The translations under genes were made by a program, and so were the position numbers. This document shows positions 27,048-34,879 of a DNA stretch of 44,152 nucleotides, in pieces (the first letter of the stretch is position 1; each line of letters begins with the position of its first letter). The stretch covers positions 1 to 44,152 of the forward strand of contig CAMLRA010000017.1 in NCBI GenBank assembly GCA_946482325.1. The letters run 5' to 3'. The DNA is from an uncultured Chromatiaceae bacterium. Its GTDB lineage: Bacteria > Pseudomonadota > Gammaproteobacteria > Enterobacterales > Alteromonadaceae. The notes below the pieces were generated by a model. That model was not told the origin of the DNA. It searched no databases and saw only the letters and a program-made list of their open reading frames with translations.

Positions 27048-28183
27048 AGCATGGCCTCGTACATGTCGGTCAGCAGCTCCAAATCGGCGACCCGCACATG
27101 TTCATTGATTTTATGGATAGTGCCATTACAGGGGCCAAGTTCCACGACCTGAGCGCCGGTGGGGGCAATAAAACGGCCGTCTGAGGTGCCGCCGGTGGTT
27201 TCCAGCGAGGTTTCAAAGCCTTGTACCTGGCGCACAGCTTTCACCGCAGCTTCGACTAACGGCCCACGGTCAGTCAGAAACGGCAGGCCGTTCAGCACCC
27301 ATTCAATGTCGTATTGCAGCTTGTGCTGGTCCAATAGCGCCAACACCCGCTGTTGCAGCTGTTCAGCCGTCACTTCAGTGCTGTAACGGAAGTTAAAGGT
27401 TAAACTGAGTTCACCCGGCACGACGTTGGTGGCACCGGTACCGGCATGAATATTGGAGATCTGAAAACTGGTGGCCGGGAAAAAGGCGTTACCATGGTCC
27501 CAGACTTCAGTGCTGAGTGCCGCAAGCGCAGGCGCCGCTTTGTGAATAGGATTGTCGACGAGATGCGGGTAGGCTACATGGCCCTGCACACCTTTAATTT
27601 TCAGATAACCGGTCAGACTGCCACGACGGCCATTTTTAATCACATCGCCGACTTGCTGTGTGCTGGACGGTTCACCGACCAAGCACCAGCTGATTTTTTC
27701 CTGCCGGGCTTCCAGTGTTTCGATGACTCTTTTGGTGCCATTAATAAATGGGCCTTCTTCATCACTGGTGATTAAAAACGCAATATTACCGGTAAGCGTA
27801 GGATTTTTCGCTAAAAATCGCTCAGTCGCGACAATCATCGCCGCCAAACTACCTTTCATATCCGCAGTACCGCGGCCATATAACAAACCGTCACGAATTT
27901 CAGGTTCAAACGGTGGGCTCAGCCATTGTTCCAGTGGGCCAGTCGGTACCACATCAGTATGGCCGGCGAAACAAAACAGCGGTTTCCCCTGACCACGCCG
28001 AGCCCATAAATTCAGCGTATCCTCAAAAAACATCGATTCGATATCAAAGCCGAGCGCGGCAAGGCGTTCCGCCATTAATTGCTGACAACCTTCATCCAAA
28101 GGTGTTACGGACGGGCGGCGGATCAGTTCTTCGGTCAGTGCGAGAACAGCAGATTTTTCAGACATCACAGATTTTTCAGACAT
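27029..28183 (-). CDS. dapE: succinyl-diaminopimelate desuccinylase
   Basis: A 384-residue di-zinc M20 hydrolase that converts N-succinyl-LL-diaminopimelate to LL-diaminopimelate plus succinate, for lysine and peptidoglycan. Metal and catalytic residues: His75 and Asp77 (FAGHTDVVP), bridging Asp108 (GTADMKGS), Glu142-Glu143 (SDEEGP) and a C-terminal His ([10 protein letters not shown]). The start region is a tandem duplication (28148-28183), giving two in-frame ATGs at 28183 and 28165, neither with a strong ribosome-binding site. The first is 8 nt past the yffB stop. yffB-dapE adjacency is as in E. coli. Confidence 0.96.
   Translation of the reverse strand: MSEKSVMSEKSAVLALTEELIRRPSVTPLDEGCQQLMAERLAALGFDIESMFFEDTLNLWARRGQGKPLFCFAGHTDVVPTGPLEQWLSPPFEPEIRDGLLYGRGTADMKGSLAAMIVATERFLAKNPTLTGNIAFLITSDEEGPFINGTKRVIETLEARQEKISWCLVGEPSSTQQVGDVIKNGRRGSLTGYLKIKGVQGHVAYPHLVDNPIHKAAPALAALSTEVWDHGNAFFPATSFQISNIHAGTGATNVVPGELSLTFNFRYSTEVTAEQLQQRVLALLDQHKLQYDIEWVLNGLPFLTDRGPLVEAAVKAVRQVQGFETSLETTGGTSDGRFIAPTGAQVVELGPCNGTIHKINEHVRVADLELLTDMYEAMLWHLLT
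28148..28183 (-). repeat. 18-bp tandem duplication at the dapE start
   Basis: Two consecutive 18-nt units, each ATGTCTGAAAAATCTG plus two variable bases (TG, then CT), encode [12 protein letters not shown]. 16 of 18 bases are identical, so the duplication is recent or selected. Each unit supplies an in-frame ATG. Confidence 0.95.
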
Positions 28184-28191
28184 GAAAGGGC

Positions 28192-28542
28192 TCAGAGACA
28201 AAATTGCTGATAAAGGCCGGCGTCAAAGCCAAGCAGGAATTGTTCGCCGCGTTGTAATAACGGGCGTTTGATCACGGCCGGATGCTGTTGCATAAGCTTT
28301 AAAGCGGATTCGGCATCGACAATATTTTTTTCGCTGTCTGGCAAAGCGCGCCAGGTCGTACCGCGCTGATTAATGAGCTTTTCATAACCAAGGACTGAGA
28401 TCGCCTGGCGCAGCACGTCAACCGGCACACCGTCGACCCGATAATCATGAAACTTCACCGTAACCGGCATTTGCTCCAGCAAACTGCGGGCTTTTTTCAT
28501 CGTGTCACAATTTTTAATGCCGTAAATCACACAACATGTCAC
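28192..28542 (-). CDS. yffB: YffB/ArsC-like reductase-fold protein
   Basis: A 116-residue thioredoxin-fold protein of the ArsC/Spx superfamily, close to E. coli Yff[18 protein letters not shown] holds the single N-terminal Cys of this subgroup, and [11 protein letters not shown] and AVIKRPLL are conserved. YffB has been linked to glutathione-dependent thiol chemistry; it lacks the full arsenate reductase motif. The start is GTG at 28542 with CAGGAG 9 nt upstream. It precedes dapE as in E. coli and follows the EIIA-like gene by 27 nt. Confidence 0.92.
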   Translation of the reverse strand: MTCCVIYGIKNCDTMKKARSLLEQMPVTVKFHDYRVDGVPVDVLRQAISVLGYEKLINQRGTTWRALPDSEKNIVDAESALKLMQQHPAVIKRPLLQRGEQFLLGFDAGLYQQFCL

Positions 28543-28569
28543 GCAAACTTACTCCTGTCAGGATGAGGT

Positions 28570-29091
28570 TTAGCTGGCTACCGCCGGGGTGAATTCCAGC
28601 CAGAACAAAGGGTCAACTCCGGCCGCGACATAACCGCTTTTGCTATGTATTCGCTGAATTTTTGGATGGTCAGACAAAGTCAGGATGCAAAACAACGGCT
28701 GGCACCATGGGGTTAAGCGTGCCGCATCAAGCTGTAACAAGGGCTGGCCGGCACTGACCTTTGAGCGCGTGGCCACCAGCCAGTGAAACCCCAAAGTGTG
28801 CTGTGCGGTTTGCGGCGGAAAACTAATTTCCAGTTTCAGCCCATTAGGATGATGCAACAGAATGCGGTGGCCGCCCCGGTCGGCACAGGTGACGATGCCG
28901 CCAAAAGGCGCGACCAGCTGGTGGCCCTGCAGCTGAACCTGGACTGCATCCGGGATTAATCCGGACTGATATACCGGCCCAGCCAGTTTGTCTGGTGCAC
29001 TGACTAAACCGCTGACCGGGCTGCGGATCTCGGTGCCGCGGCCTGGAGGTTGGTCATTATGCAGCGTCAGTTTACTGAATGCCGAAGTCAT
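28570..29091 (-). CDS. EIIA-Glc-like protein lacking the phosphorylated histidine
   Basis: A 173-residue protein whose residues 20-122 follow the EIIA-glucose fold: SPVSGLVSAPD, DAVQVQLQGHQLVAPFGGIV and AGQPLLQLDAARL align with E. coli Crr. The auxiliary His75 is kept (GGHRILL), but the phospho-accepting His90 (VHFG in Crr) is replaced by Ser90 (EISFPPQ), at the same distance from His75. It therefore should not carry phosphate from HPr. A C-terminal extension of about 50 residues (PLFCILTLSDHPKIQRI) is not part of EIIA. Possible roles are a ligand- or protein-binding regulator. ATG at 29091 has only a weak AGGA upstream. It is first in line with yffB-dapE. Confidence 0.72.
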   Translation of the reverse strand: MTSAFSKLTLHNDQPPGRGTEIRSPVSGLVSAPDKLAGPVYQSGLIPDAVQVQLQGHQLVAPFGGIVTCADRGGHRILLHHPNGLKLEISFPPQTAQHTLGFHWLVATRSKVSAGQPLLQLDAARLTPWCQPLFCILTLSDHPKIQRIHSKSGYVAAGVDPLFWLEFTPAVAS

Positions 29092-29150
29092 GTCTGCGGG
29101 GTCCTGGATAGTCGCTTACGCTGATAGTAACAAACTCCACGTCTGCACTG

Positions 29151-29175
29151 CAGCGCTTCTGTGAAAAAAGCGCTG
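29151..29175. repeat. 8-bp inverted repeat upstream of the EIIA-like gene
   Basis: CAGCGCTT (29151-29158) and AAGCGCTG (29168-29175) are perfect inverted arms, 60 nt upstream of the EIIA-like start. A-tracts follow on the plus strand, so it does not look like a terminator in that direction. Confidence 0.5.
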
Positions 29176-29302
29176 AAAAAAAATGGTTGGCAGAAAAATG
29201 GTGAAAATGCAGGGTAGAGGGTTTTTAATGGTACAAACTGGTGTTTTTATTAGTTATGTTTGGGATGAAAACGCTGCGATCCGTTTGTTTTATATCTTTA
29301 GG

Positions 29303-29325
29303 TTGTCCACAGATTCTGTGGATAA
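29303..29325. promoter_or_regulatory. pair of inverted DnaA boxes forming a palindrome
   Basis: TTGTCCACA (29303-29311) and TGTGGATAA (29317-29325), spaced by GATTC. The second is the exact complement of the consensus TTATCCACA; the first differs at one base. Together they make a 23-bp near-perfect palindrome 270 nt upstream of yfbV. Sequence matches are direct; DnaA binding is inferred. Confidence 0.6.
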
Positions 29326-29593
29326 CTTTGTGGGTTGTTCTGTGTATTTATTATATCTACATGAAAATATTGAATTAATTCAAATGGCACAAAATTTGTT
29401 ACCTTGTGACAGTTCGATGAATCCTATTAAAGCTCTGAAAATCCAAGTTTGCTGAGCTTGGCAGCATATATGCAGCATTTTCTTTTAGCTAAATGTCACT
29501 GCTGGCGACCCTCAGTTTTTTTTGCCGGTTCGAGCTCCGTGTGCGGGTACTTTATGCTAGTGTTGCCTTAGATAGCTTGTTCGGAGTGCAGTC

Positions 29594-30043
29594 ATGCGTA
29601 CAGATGTTGGCCATACCCTGCAGTTGGGCGTTGTCTATAGTCAGACTTGGCCAAAGTTGCAGGAACTCAATCTGATGTTTCCGGAAAACCGGGTGATCCG
29701 CCTGACGCAGCTGTTAAAAATCTGGATGCCACCTTTGGCTGTGCTGTCGGTCTGTGTGCAGTTGCAGTACTTCGGCAGTAGTTATTTGTGGTCGGCATTA
29801 GCCTGTGGTTTGTTTATGTTGGCACTGCCGCTGCAGGGATATTTTTGGTTAGGGGTGCGCTCGCAAAGCCAGTTGCCACCGGCTGTCAGCCACTGGTATC
29901 AGGATATTCGGGCCCAAATGCAGCAAGCAGGGGTGCAAGTGCCACAAACAGCGGCGGGTAAACCTTGTTATGGCGACCTCGCTAATGTGCTTCAGTCGGC
30001 TCTGCGGCAACTGGATAAAGCATTTTTTCACCATTGGTTTTGA
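29594..30043 (+). CDS. yfbV: YfbV (UPF0208/DUF412) membrane protein, Ter-macrodomain insulation
   Basis: A 149-residue inner-membrane protein. SQTWPKLQELNLMFPENRVI, IWMPPLAVLSVCVQLQYFG, FMLALPLQGYFWLG and the end LRQLDKAFF match E. coli YfbV throughout. Two transmembrane helices at about 45-65 and 70-92. In E. coli YfbV limits MatP-dependent DNA constraint to the Ter region. ATG at 29594 has GGAG 8 nt upstream. Its leader region carries a DnaA-box palindrome. It converges on the CbiM-like gene 22 nt downstream. Confidence 0.92.
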   Translation: MRTDVGHTLQLGVVYSQTWPKLQELNLMFPENRVIRLTQLLKIWMPPLAVLSVCVQLQYFGSSYLWSALACGLFMLALPLQGYFWLGVRSQSQLPPAVSHWYQDIRAQMQQAGVQVPQTAAGKPCYGDLANVLQSALRQLDKAFFHHWF

Positions 30044-30065
30044 AACTATGTAAGGTTCAAAAACA

Positions 30066-30692
30066 TCAGATTTGACGGTATGCCGCAACCCAATGAGGTT
30101 TGTACACCAGCAATAATGTCAGTGCCATGCCGTTCAACAGAGCTTCTGGCATTGCCAACAGGGGCATCACCAGCAAAAACTCACTGATCTGACTGTTCTC
30201 TCCTGCTCCCAACACTCCAAAAAAGCCGAGCGCGAGCAGTGCAACAAAAGTCAAAGCGCTCATTAAACTGTTGAGAAATCCGCTGACAAAAATCGCCACA
30301 AACAAATGTTGTGGCAATTTATGAGTGACCAGCAAATAACAGCCATAACTTTGCAGGGCGACCAGCGTCAGGACAGTCCAGTGCAACAAGATAGTGCTGT
30401 AATCAGTGACGGCTTGGCCAAGTAATACAGCAACCAGCTGTGGCAGCAACAGGGCCAGCGGGATCAGCAGAACTGTCAGCCGCAACCCTAATAGCAACGC
30501 AACAGTAGTGATGCCGAGAAAATGCACCGCTGGCAAATCCGGTAATTGGGCTTTGAGTTGCCACAGCACACTAAGTGCCAAAGCGGCACCAAGAAACAGC
30601 GCCTGCAGTAATGGCTGGCGCAACAGGTGCAAGACTTTGCGGTCGAGCACCAGGTAATACACTGCTATTAACAGCGCGCAAAACCACCACAT
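30066..30692 (-). CDS. CbiM-like multi-pass membrane protein (ECF-type permease family)
   Basis: A 208-residue hydrophobic protein with six or seven predicted helices. The pattern LPAVHFLGITTVALLLGLRL and PEALLNGMALTLLLVYKPHWV resembles the CbiM/ECF substrate-binding permease family as found in Shewanella and relatives. The N-terminal MHIPDG-type metal-coordinating segment of real CbiM/NikM (His2 at the N-terminus) is absent: this protein starts MWWFCALLI. No EcfA or EcfT component is nearby. The ATG at 30692 is 4 nt after the xthA stop. Substrate unknown; cobalt or nickel transport is not supported. Confidence 0.68.
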   Translation of the reverse strand: MWWFCALLIAVYYLVLDRKVLHLLRQPLLQALFLGAALALSVLWQLKAQLPDLPAVHFLGITTVALLLGLRLTVLLIPLALLLPQLVAVLLGQAVTDYSTILLHWTVLTLVALQSYGCYLLVTHKLPQHLFVAIFVSGFLNSLMSALTFVALLALGFFGVLGAGENSQISEFLLVMPLLAMPEALLNGMALTLLLVYKPHWVAAYRQI

Positions 30693-30696
30693 GGTG

Positions 30697-31509
30697 TCAG
30701 GCCAGTTTAAATTCCGACCAGACCGGCGCGTGATCTGAAGGCCGTTCCATCGCCCGGATGTCGTAATCCACATCACTGTCTGCACATAATGCTGCCAGTG
30801 GCGCTGTTGCCATCACCACATCAATGCGCAGGCCACGATTGTCATCAAAACCTTTTGAGCGATAATCAAACCAGCTGTAGCGCTCAGTTCGTTCCGGATA
30901 AAGCTGTCGGAAAGTGTCAATCAGTCCCCAGTCTTTAATGGTTTGCAGCATGTCACGCTCTTCCGGCAAAAATGAACATTTGCCATCCTTTAACCAGCGT
31001 TTACGGTTTGGCTCGCCAATACCGATGTCGAGGTCGAGTGGGGAGATATTGATGTCACCAATCACGGCGATATAGTCGTCTGGCGTATGATGCTGCTGTA
31101 AATAGTTCAGCAGGTCGGCGTAAAAGCGTTGTTTCGCCGGGAACTTGACAGGGTGGTCGCGGCTTTCCCCTTGCGGAAAATATCCATTTAATAAGGTGAA
31201 TTTTTTGCCGTTGGCCAGCGTCCACTGGCCGATTAACATGCGGCGCTGTGCATCCTCAGCATCTCCCGGAAACCCATATAACATTTGGTCAGCCGGCTCT
31301 TTGCTTAAAATCGCCACACCGTAGTGGCCTTTTTGACCGAAATGATAAGTGTGGTAACCCAGCGGCTTCACTTCGTCATGTGGAAACTCATCATCGTGGA
31401 CTTTAATTTCCTGCAAGCCGATAAAATCCGGCTGATGTTGTTCGACCAGGGCTTGCAGTTGGTGCGGTCTTGCACGCAGGCCATTGATATTAAATGAAAT
31501 GATTTTCAT
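30697..31509 (-). CDS. xthA: exodeoxyribonuclease III
   Basis: A 270-residue Mg-dependent AP endonuclease and 3'-5' exonuclease of base-excision repair (E. coli XthA 268 residues). Glu34 (LQEIKV) binds the metal; [13 protein letters not shown] carries the catalytic Asp and Asn; [10 protein letters not shown] at the C-terminus holds the Asp-His pair. [19 protein letters not shown] is the usual beginning. The ATG at 31509 gives the family start, though AAGGA is somewhat far (about 12 nt); a longer frame upstream is not conserved. The CbiM-like gene follows after 4 nt; a metallopeptidase gene diverges. Confidence 0.96.
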   Translation of the reverse strand: MKIISFNINGLRARPHQLQALVEQHQPDFIGLQEIKVHDDEFPHDEVKPLGYHTYHFGQKGHYGVAILSKEPADQMLYGFPGDAEDAQRRMLIGQWTLANGKKFTLLNGYFPQGESRDHPVKFPAKQRFYADLLNYLQQHHTPDDYIAVIGDINISPLDLDIGIGEPNRKRWLKDGKCSFLPEERDMLQTIKDWGLIDTFRQLYPERTERYSWFDYRSKGFDDNRGLRIDVVMATAPLAALCADSDVDYDIRAMERPSDHAPVWSEFKLA

Positions 31510-31593
31510 AATTGAAGCCGTATCCTTGAAAATGCCGCAATTGCAGAAGATCGCCATCATAGCACCGACCAGAGGTCACTGTCTAAAGCGGAC

Positions 31594-31623
31594 TTGCAGC
31601 CGGCTGTCGCCCTTGGGTATGCT
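31594..31623 (+). promoter_or_regulatory. putative promoter of the YgjP-like gene
   Basis: TTGCAG (31594-31599), an 18-nt spacer and TATGCT (31618-31623), 32 nt ahead of the GTG start. Confidence 0.5.
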
Positions 31624-31655
31624 GCGGCGGCTTTTTCAGTCAACCGGAGCAGGCA

Positions 31656-32369
31656 GTGAACGAAGTCTGTCAGTTCAGTAGTATTCCATACCAGTTAAAA
31701 CGCTCGAGCCGTCGGCGCACGCTGGCATTGCAGGTTGGTCAGAATGGTCTGACTGTACTCGCACCGTTGTATTTAGAAAAATCTCAGATTGACGTATTTA
31801 TCCACAAAAAGTCGGGCTGGATCCAGCAACACTTACAGCAGCAACAACAGAGGCCCCAGCAAGGCTATCCGGTTAATGGCGAACAACTGATGCTGCGGGA
31901 GCAGGTGCTCAGATTAAAGGTCGTGGAGGATTCGGTGTCAGCAGTGACGCTGGAAGGCCAGACGCTTTGGGTGCAACTTTCACGACGTATTAAAACAGAA
32001 AACCGGCAAAAACATCTGCTGGCTCTGCTGGAAGACTGGTACCAACAGGAAGCGCAGCGTTATTTTAATCAGCGCCTGAGTTTTTGGAGCCAGCTGATGG
32101 GGTTATCCTGGCGCCAACTGTTGATTAAAGGCTGGCAAACTAAGTGGGGCAGTTGTCACAGCGACGGTACTGTTTGTCTGAACTGGCGTTTGTTACTGGC
32201 GCCGGATTGGGTCAGTGACTATGTCATCGTGCATGAGCTGGCGCATTTGCGGCAGATGAATCATTCGCCAGCATTCTGGGCTTTGGTTGCAGAATTTTAT
32301 CCGCGCTGGCAAGAAGCAAAACGTTATCTGAAACAACATCAACAGCAGATGACACTGTCGTTAAACTGA
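31656..32369 (+). CDS. YgjP-like (DUF45/UPF0758-unrelated) zinc metallopeptidase
   Basis: A 237-residue cytosolic protein of the YgjP/DUF45 group, distant relatives of SprT and WSS1 peptidases. The zinc motif is HELAHLRQMNH (His193, Glu194, His197, third ligand His203). TKWGSCHSDGTVCLNWRL (162-179) is the hallmark preceding motif. A Gln-rich segment (58-70) is a local peculiarity. Substrates are unknown. The start is GTG at 31656 with GGAG 6 nt upstream. It diverges from xthA. Confidence 0.88.
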   Translation: MNEVCQFSSIPYQLKRSSRRRTLALQVGQNGLTVLAPLYLEKSQIDVFIHKKSGWIQQHLQQQQQRPQQGYPVNGEQLMLREQVLRLKVVEDSVSAVTLEGQTLWVQLSRRIKTENRQKHLLALLEDWYQQEAQRYFNQRLSFWSQLMGLSWRQLLIKGWQTKWGSCHSDGTVCLNWRLLLAPDWVSDYVIVHELAHLRQMNHSPAFWALVAEFYPRWQEAKRYLKQHQQQMTLSLN

Positions 32370-32388
32370 GCTGACGCTGCTCAGATGC

Positions 32389-32419
32389 AGCACTTTGCAA
32401 CGGCAGTGCTTTCTGTTTT
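32389..32419 (+). terminator. weak terminator after the YgjP-like gene
   Basis: AGCACT (32389-32394) and AGTGCT (32405-32410) can pair around a 10-nt loop, followed by TTCTGTTTT. The stem is short and the T-tract interrupted. Confidence 0.35.
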
Positions 32420-32503
32420 AATCGGCCGGCAGCAGAGCCAGCATCTTAGCCAACATTAAACTTACAAGAGTGCTTAAACGCACCAGCAACAGGAATCAAT
32501 AAC

Positions 32504-33238
32504 ATGACCAGTCCCCTGCGATTATACCAATTACTGCGTTTGCTGGATTTAACCCGTCTGACCGAGCAGGACAGCCCGGCGGATATGGCGCAGTGGCTGC
32601 AACAAACCGCCCGACCCGATGCCGTGCCGGCGGCATTTTGTGTCTACCCGCCATTTATTGCGCAAACCCTGCAACATCTGGCGGAACAGCAGATGTCAGT
32701 GCCAGTTGCGACAGTGGTGAATTTCCCGTCTGGGGATTCGGCGGTGGATGCTGTGGTGTTAGAAATTGAAGCGGCCCTGGCGGCCGGCGCCGGTGAAATC
32801 GATGCCGTGTTGCCCTACAAAGCGTTGTTAGCCGGTGATTACGGCCGGGTGAAACATTTTATGTATGATATCCGGCAAGCCTGTGCGGGCACGCCGTTAA
32901 AAATTATCATTGAATCCGGTGAATTATTAACTGCGCAACAAATTTGTAAGGCCACGGAGCTTGCTATTGAAGGTGGTGCCGATTTTGTCAAAACTTCAAC
33001 TGGCAAAGTGCCGGTGGGTGTGACACTGGAAGCTGCCCGCATTATGTTGACAGCCATTGCCGGAGCCGGCCGGCCGGTTGGTTTTAAAGCTTCAGGTGGT
33101 GTCAGGACTGTAGCGCAGGCGCTGGAATTGATGCAGCTCTATGAAGACATTACCGGAGAGTTAGCCAATCCGGCGGGGATGCGCATTGGTGCCAGTGCGC
33201 TATTAACCGAATTGCTGCCCTTACTGCGCCAGGCCTGA
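32504..33238 (+). CDS. deoC: deoxyribose-phosphate aldolase
   Basis: A 244-residue class I aldolase that splits 2-deoxyribose 5-phosphate into glyceraldehyde 3-phosphate and acetaldehyde in deoxynucleoside catabolism. The Schiff-base lysine is Lys163 (VKTSTGKVP), with the activating Lys195 (GFKASGGVRT) and Asp100 (EIDAVLPY). Length is close to E. coli DeoC (259). ATG at 32504 follows CAGGAATC. It stands alone, without deoA, deoB or deoD next to it, followed by a 9-bp hairpin and tRNA-Tyr on the opposite strand. Confidence 0.95.
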   Translation: MTSPLRLYQLLRLLDLTRLTEQDSPADMAQWLQQTARPDAVPAAFCVYPPFIAQTLQHLAEQQMSVPVATVVNFPSGDSAVDAVVLEIEAALAAGAGEIDAVLPYKALLAGDYGRVKHFMYDIRQACAGTPLKIIIESGELLTAQQICKATELAIEGGADFVKTSTGKVPVGVTLEAARIMLTAIAGAGRPVGFKASGGVRTVAQALELMQLYEDITGELANPAGMRIGASALLTELLPLLRQA

Positions 33239-33250
33239 TGCATATGTTCT

Positions 33251-33279
33251 GGCGGAGGCTTTATGAACGGGCCTCTGCC
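33251..33279. repeat. 9-bp hairpin after deoC
   Basis: GGCGGAGGC (33251-33259) pairs with GCCTCTGCC (33271-33279) with one G-U. No T-run follows; possibly a 3'-end-stabilising structure or a factor-assisted terminator for deoC. Confidence 0.4.
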
Positions 33280-33459
33280 TGGCATGTGGTTCTGCACTGC
33301 CTCTGAGCATATCTGCACGAACACTTCTATTTGTTCTAAGAGTAACTTGGTATAAGAAAGGACACGACCAATAGTGCACTGATTGTCGCTACTCAACGGC
33401 TATTTAGCTTGATTGTTTGAAGTGCTTTTGCATGAATGACAACGAGGGTAAAGCGAAGA

Positions 33460-33544
<85 letters not shown>

Positions 33545-33555
33545 ACGTGGCGGGC

Positions 33556-33583
33556 ATATTATCAAAAAAAGTGCTGTTGTAAA
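33556..33583 (-). promoter_or_regulatory. promoter of tRNA-Tyr
   Basis: On the minus strand TTTACA (33583-33578), a 16-nt spacer containing a T-tract, and TAATAT (33561-33556), followed by the GC-rich segment GCCCGCC, which resembles the discriminator of stringently controlled stable-RNA promoters. Confidence 0.7.
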
Positions 33584-33663
33584 GCAAATATCTCAAGTTC
33601 GCTGACTGACTGCCGATAATCTCAGCAATTCTGTGTCTGGACCATCATAAGTAAACAACTGAC

Positions 33664-34134
33664 ATGCTGATTAATGAATGGCAATTGGGTAATGAACTGA
33701 ACCGGTCTGTGCAGCAACATCTGCATGCTGATTTCCGGTTATGGTTAGCGTTTTTATCTCCAGCGATTGAAGAACAAGCCGGATTTTGTCTGGCTGATCC
33801 ACAAGCCACCCCGCAATCTGCGGATCTCCGTCAGCAACTGCAATTAATAGCCCAACGTGACTATGGGTTACAACCGGATGACCTGCCGCTACTACAGCAA
33901 CATACTGAGCTCATCGTACAAGGCGGTTTTGCCGCCCTGCGGCTTGGCATGCTGTTACAACCACCACCGGCAGTGGTTCGACACGATGCAAAGAAACTCT
34001 CTGCGGATTTAACAGACAATTTGTCTCTCCACTGCCAACGCCATCTGGCCAAACAGTTAGCGCCAGTGCAGAACACTGATGCCACTTTGCTTTACGATGT
34101 ACTAGAGCAATTACATACCCCGGTAGCCGCCTGA
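33664..34134 (+). CDS. VC2046/SO_2500 family protein
   Basis: A 156-residue cytosolic protein that resembles the uncharacterised VC2046/SO_2500 family of Vibrio and Shewanella: NELQVG-like start (INEWQLGNELNRSVQQHLHADF), then LWLAFLSPAIEEQ, SADLRQQL and a C-terminal half rich in Gln and Leu. No catalytic motif or membrane segment is visible. The ATG at 33664 has only a weak ribosome-binding site. It is isolated between tRNA-Tyr (divergent) and ychJ (convergent). Function unknown. Confidence 0.65.
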   Translation: MLINEWQLGNELNRSVQQHLHADFRLWLAFLSPAIEEQAGFCLADPQATPQSADLRQQLQLIAQRDYGLQPDDLPLLQQHTELIVQGGFAALRLGMLLQPPPAVVRHDAKKLSADLTDNLSLHCQRHLAKQLAPVQNTDATLLYDVLEQLHTPVAA

Positions 34135-34189
34135 GCCGCGTTGATGCGCGGATGGTTGAAACACATGCCGCAGCTCTTCCTTTATGCAG

Positions 34190-34213
34190 CCGATATTGTC
34201 CATATCGGTTTAT
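34190..34213. terminator. hairpin between convergent VC2046-family gene and ychJ
   Basis: CCGATAT (34190-34196) and ATATCGG (34202-34208), perfect 7-bp stem with 5-nt loop, followed by TTTATT on the plus strand. Probable but weak terminator. Confidence 0.5.
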
Positions 34214-34217
34214 TGGG

Positions 34218-34781
34218 TTAGAACGGAGGCTTTGCGGGCGCAGGTCGATGATTTAACCAGTGCTGATTGCAGGCTTTAAATTTTTTACCACTGCCGCAGG
34301 GGCAGCTATCGTTGCGGCCGATTTTCAGTACCGGGTGTGGTAACAACACACCATCGATATAACGCCAGTGCTCGTCTACCTGGACAAAACGTGAGTGTTC
34401 TTCCAGCAGATGTAATTTGTCAGCAACTAAGAACCAGACCTTAAAATGCACATAACTGAGCATTTGTGGTGTTGTTAACGCGCCGAAAGCTGGTGGTAAA
34501 ACCGGAAATTGGCCTGATCCCACACCCGGCGTGTCGCCGGATGCCAGCACCTGGAGCGCCAGAAAGTGTGCACTCGCCGCAAAAGCCGCAATTTCAGCAA
34601 TAGCGTCTGCCGATTGCGCTGCCGGGTAATAGGTTTCGGCAATGTAGGGCACTAATTGCAGCACATAAGCACTGAACCGGGACCGCATCAATTGCTCTGC
34701 GCTCAGTGCTGGACCAAATCCTGAATGACAAGGCTGACAACAATCCTGATAGCGCTTTGGCTGTCCGCAGTAACAATTCAT
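34218..34781 (-). CDS. ychJ: YchJ family SEC-C domain protein
   Basis: A 187-residue protein with zinc-binding motifs at both ends: CYCGQPKRYQDCCQP at residues 3-17 and a SEC-C motif GRNDSCPCGSGKKFKACNQHW near the C-terminus. Between them is the NTF2-like YchJ middle domain, with LMRSRFSAYVLQLVPYIAETY typical. E. coli YchJ is shorter (152 residues). The SEC-C motif suggests zinc-dependent contact with the translation/secretion machinery, but the role is unknown. ATG at 34781 is the family start. Confidence 0.9.
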   Translation of the reverse strand: MNCYCGQPKRYQDCCQPCHSGFGPALSAEQLMRSRFSAYVLQLVPYIAETYYPAAQSADAIAEIAAFAASAHFLALQVLASGDTPGVGSGQFPVLPPAFGALTTPQMLSYVHFKVWFLVADKLHLLEEHSRFVQVDEHWRYIDGVLLPHPVLKIGRNDSCPCGSGKKFKACNQHWLNHRPAPAKPPF

Positions 34782-34879
34782 TTAATCAACCGACCCATCA
34801 GCGAAAAAATGCGATTGTACCGAATGCATCCCGGCAAAGGTACTATTACCTAGGCGGGGGCCGGGCCTTAAAAATGGGT

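Larger units (their letters stand above)
29092..29593. other. 502-bp gene-free region with palindromes
   Basis: No convincing gene. A frame at 29183-29455 (inner ATG at 29229 after AGAGGG) has no recognisable family and includes the DnaA-box palindrome. The stretch is AT-rich compared with its neighbours. It contains an inverted repeat (29151-29175), back-to-back DnaA boxes (29303-29325) and two perfect palindromes (TTGAATTAATTCAA, 29370-29383; GCATATATGC, 29464-29473). It must also hold the promoters of the EIIA-like gene (minus) and yfbV (plus). Confidence 0.6.

Noticed and set aside
29183..29455. 90-codon frame in the gene-free region, with an inner ATG at 29229 after AGAGGG
   Set aside because: No family recognised, composition unlike neighbours, and it runs through the DnaA-box palindrome. 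It could be a small gene but I cannot support it.
34782..34879. Possible regulatory RNA between ychJ and sulA
   Set aside because: No stable hairpin with T-run or conserved motif could be seen by eye.
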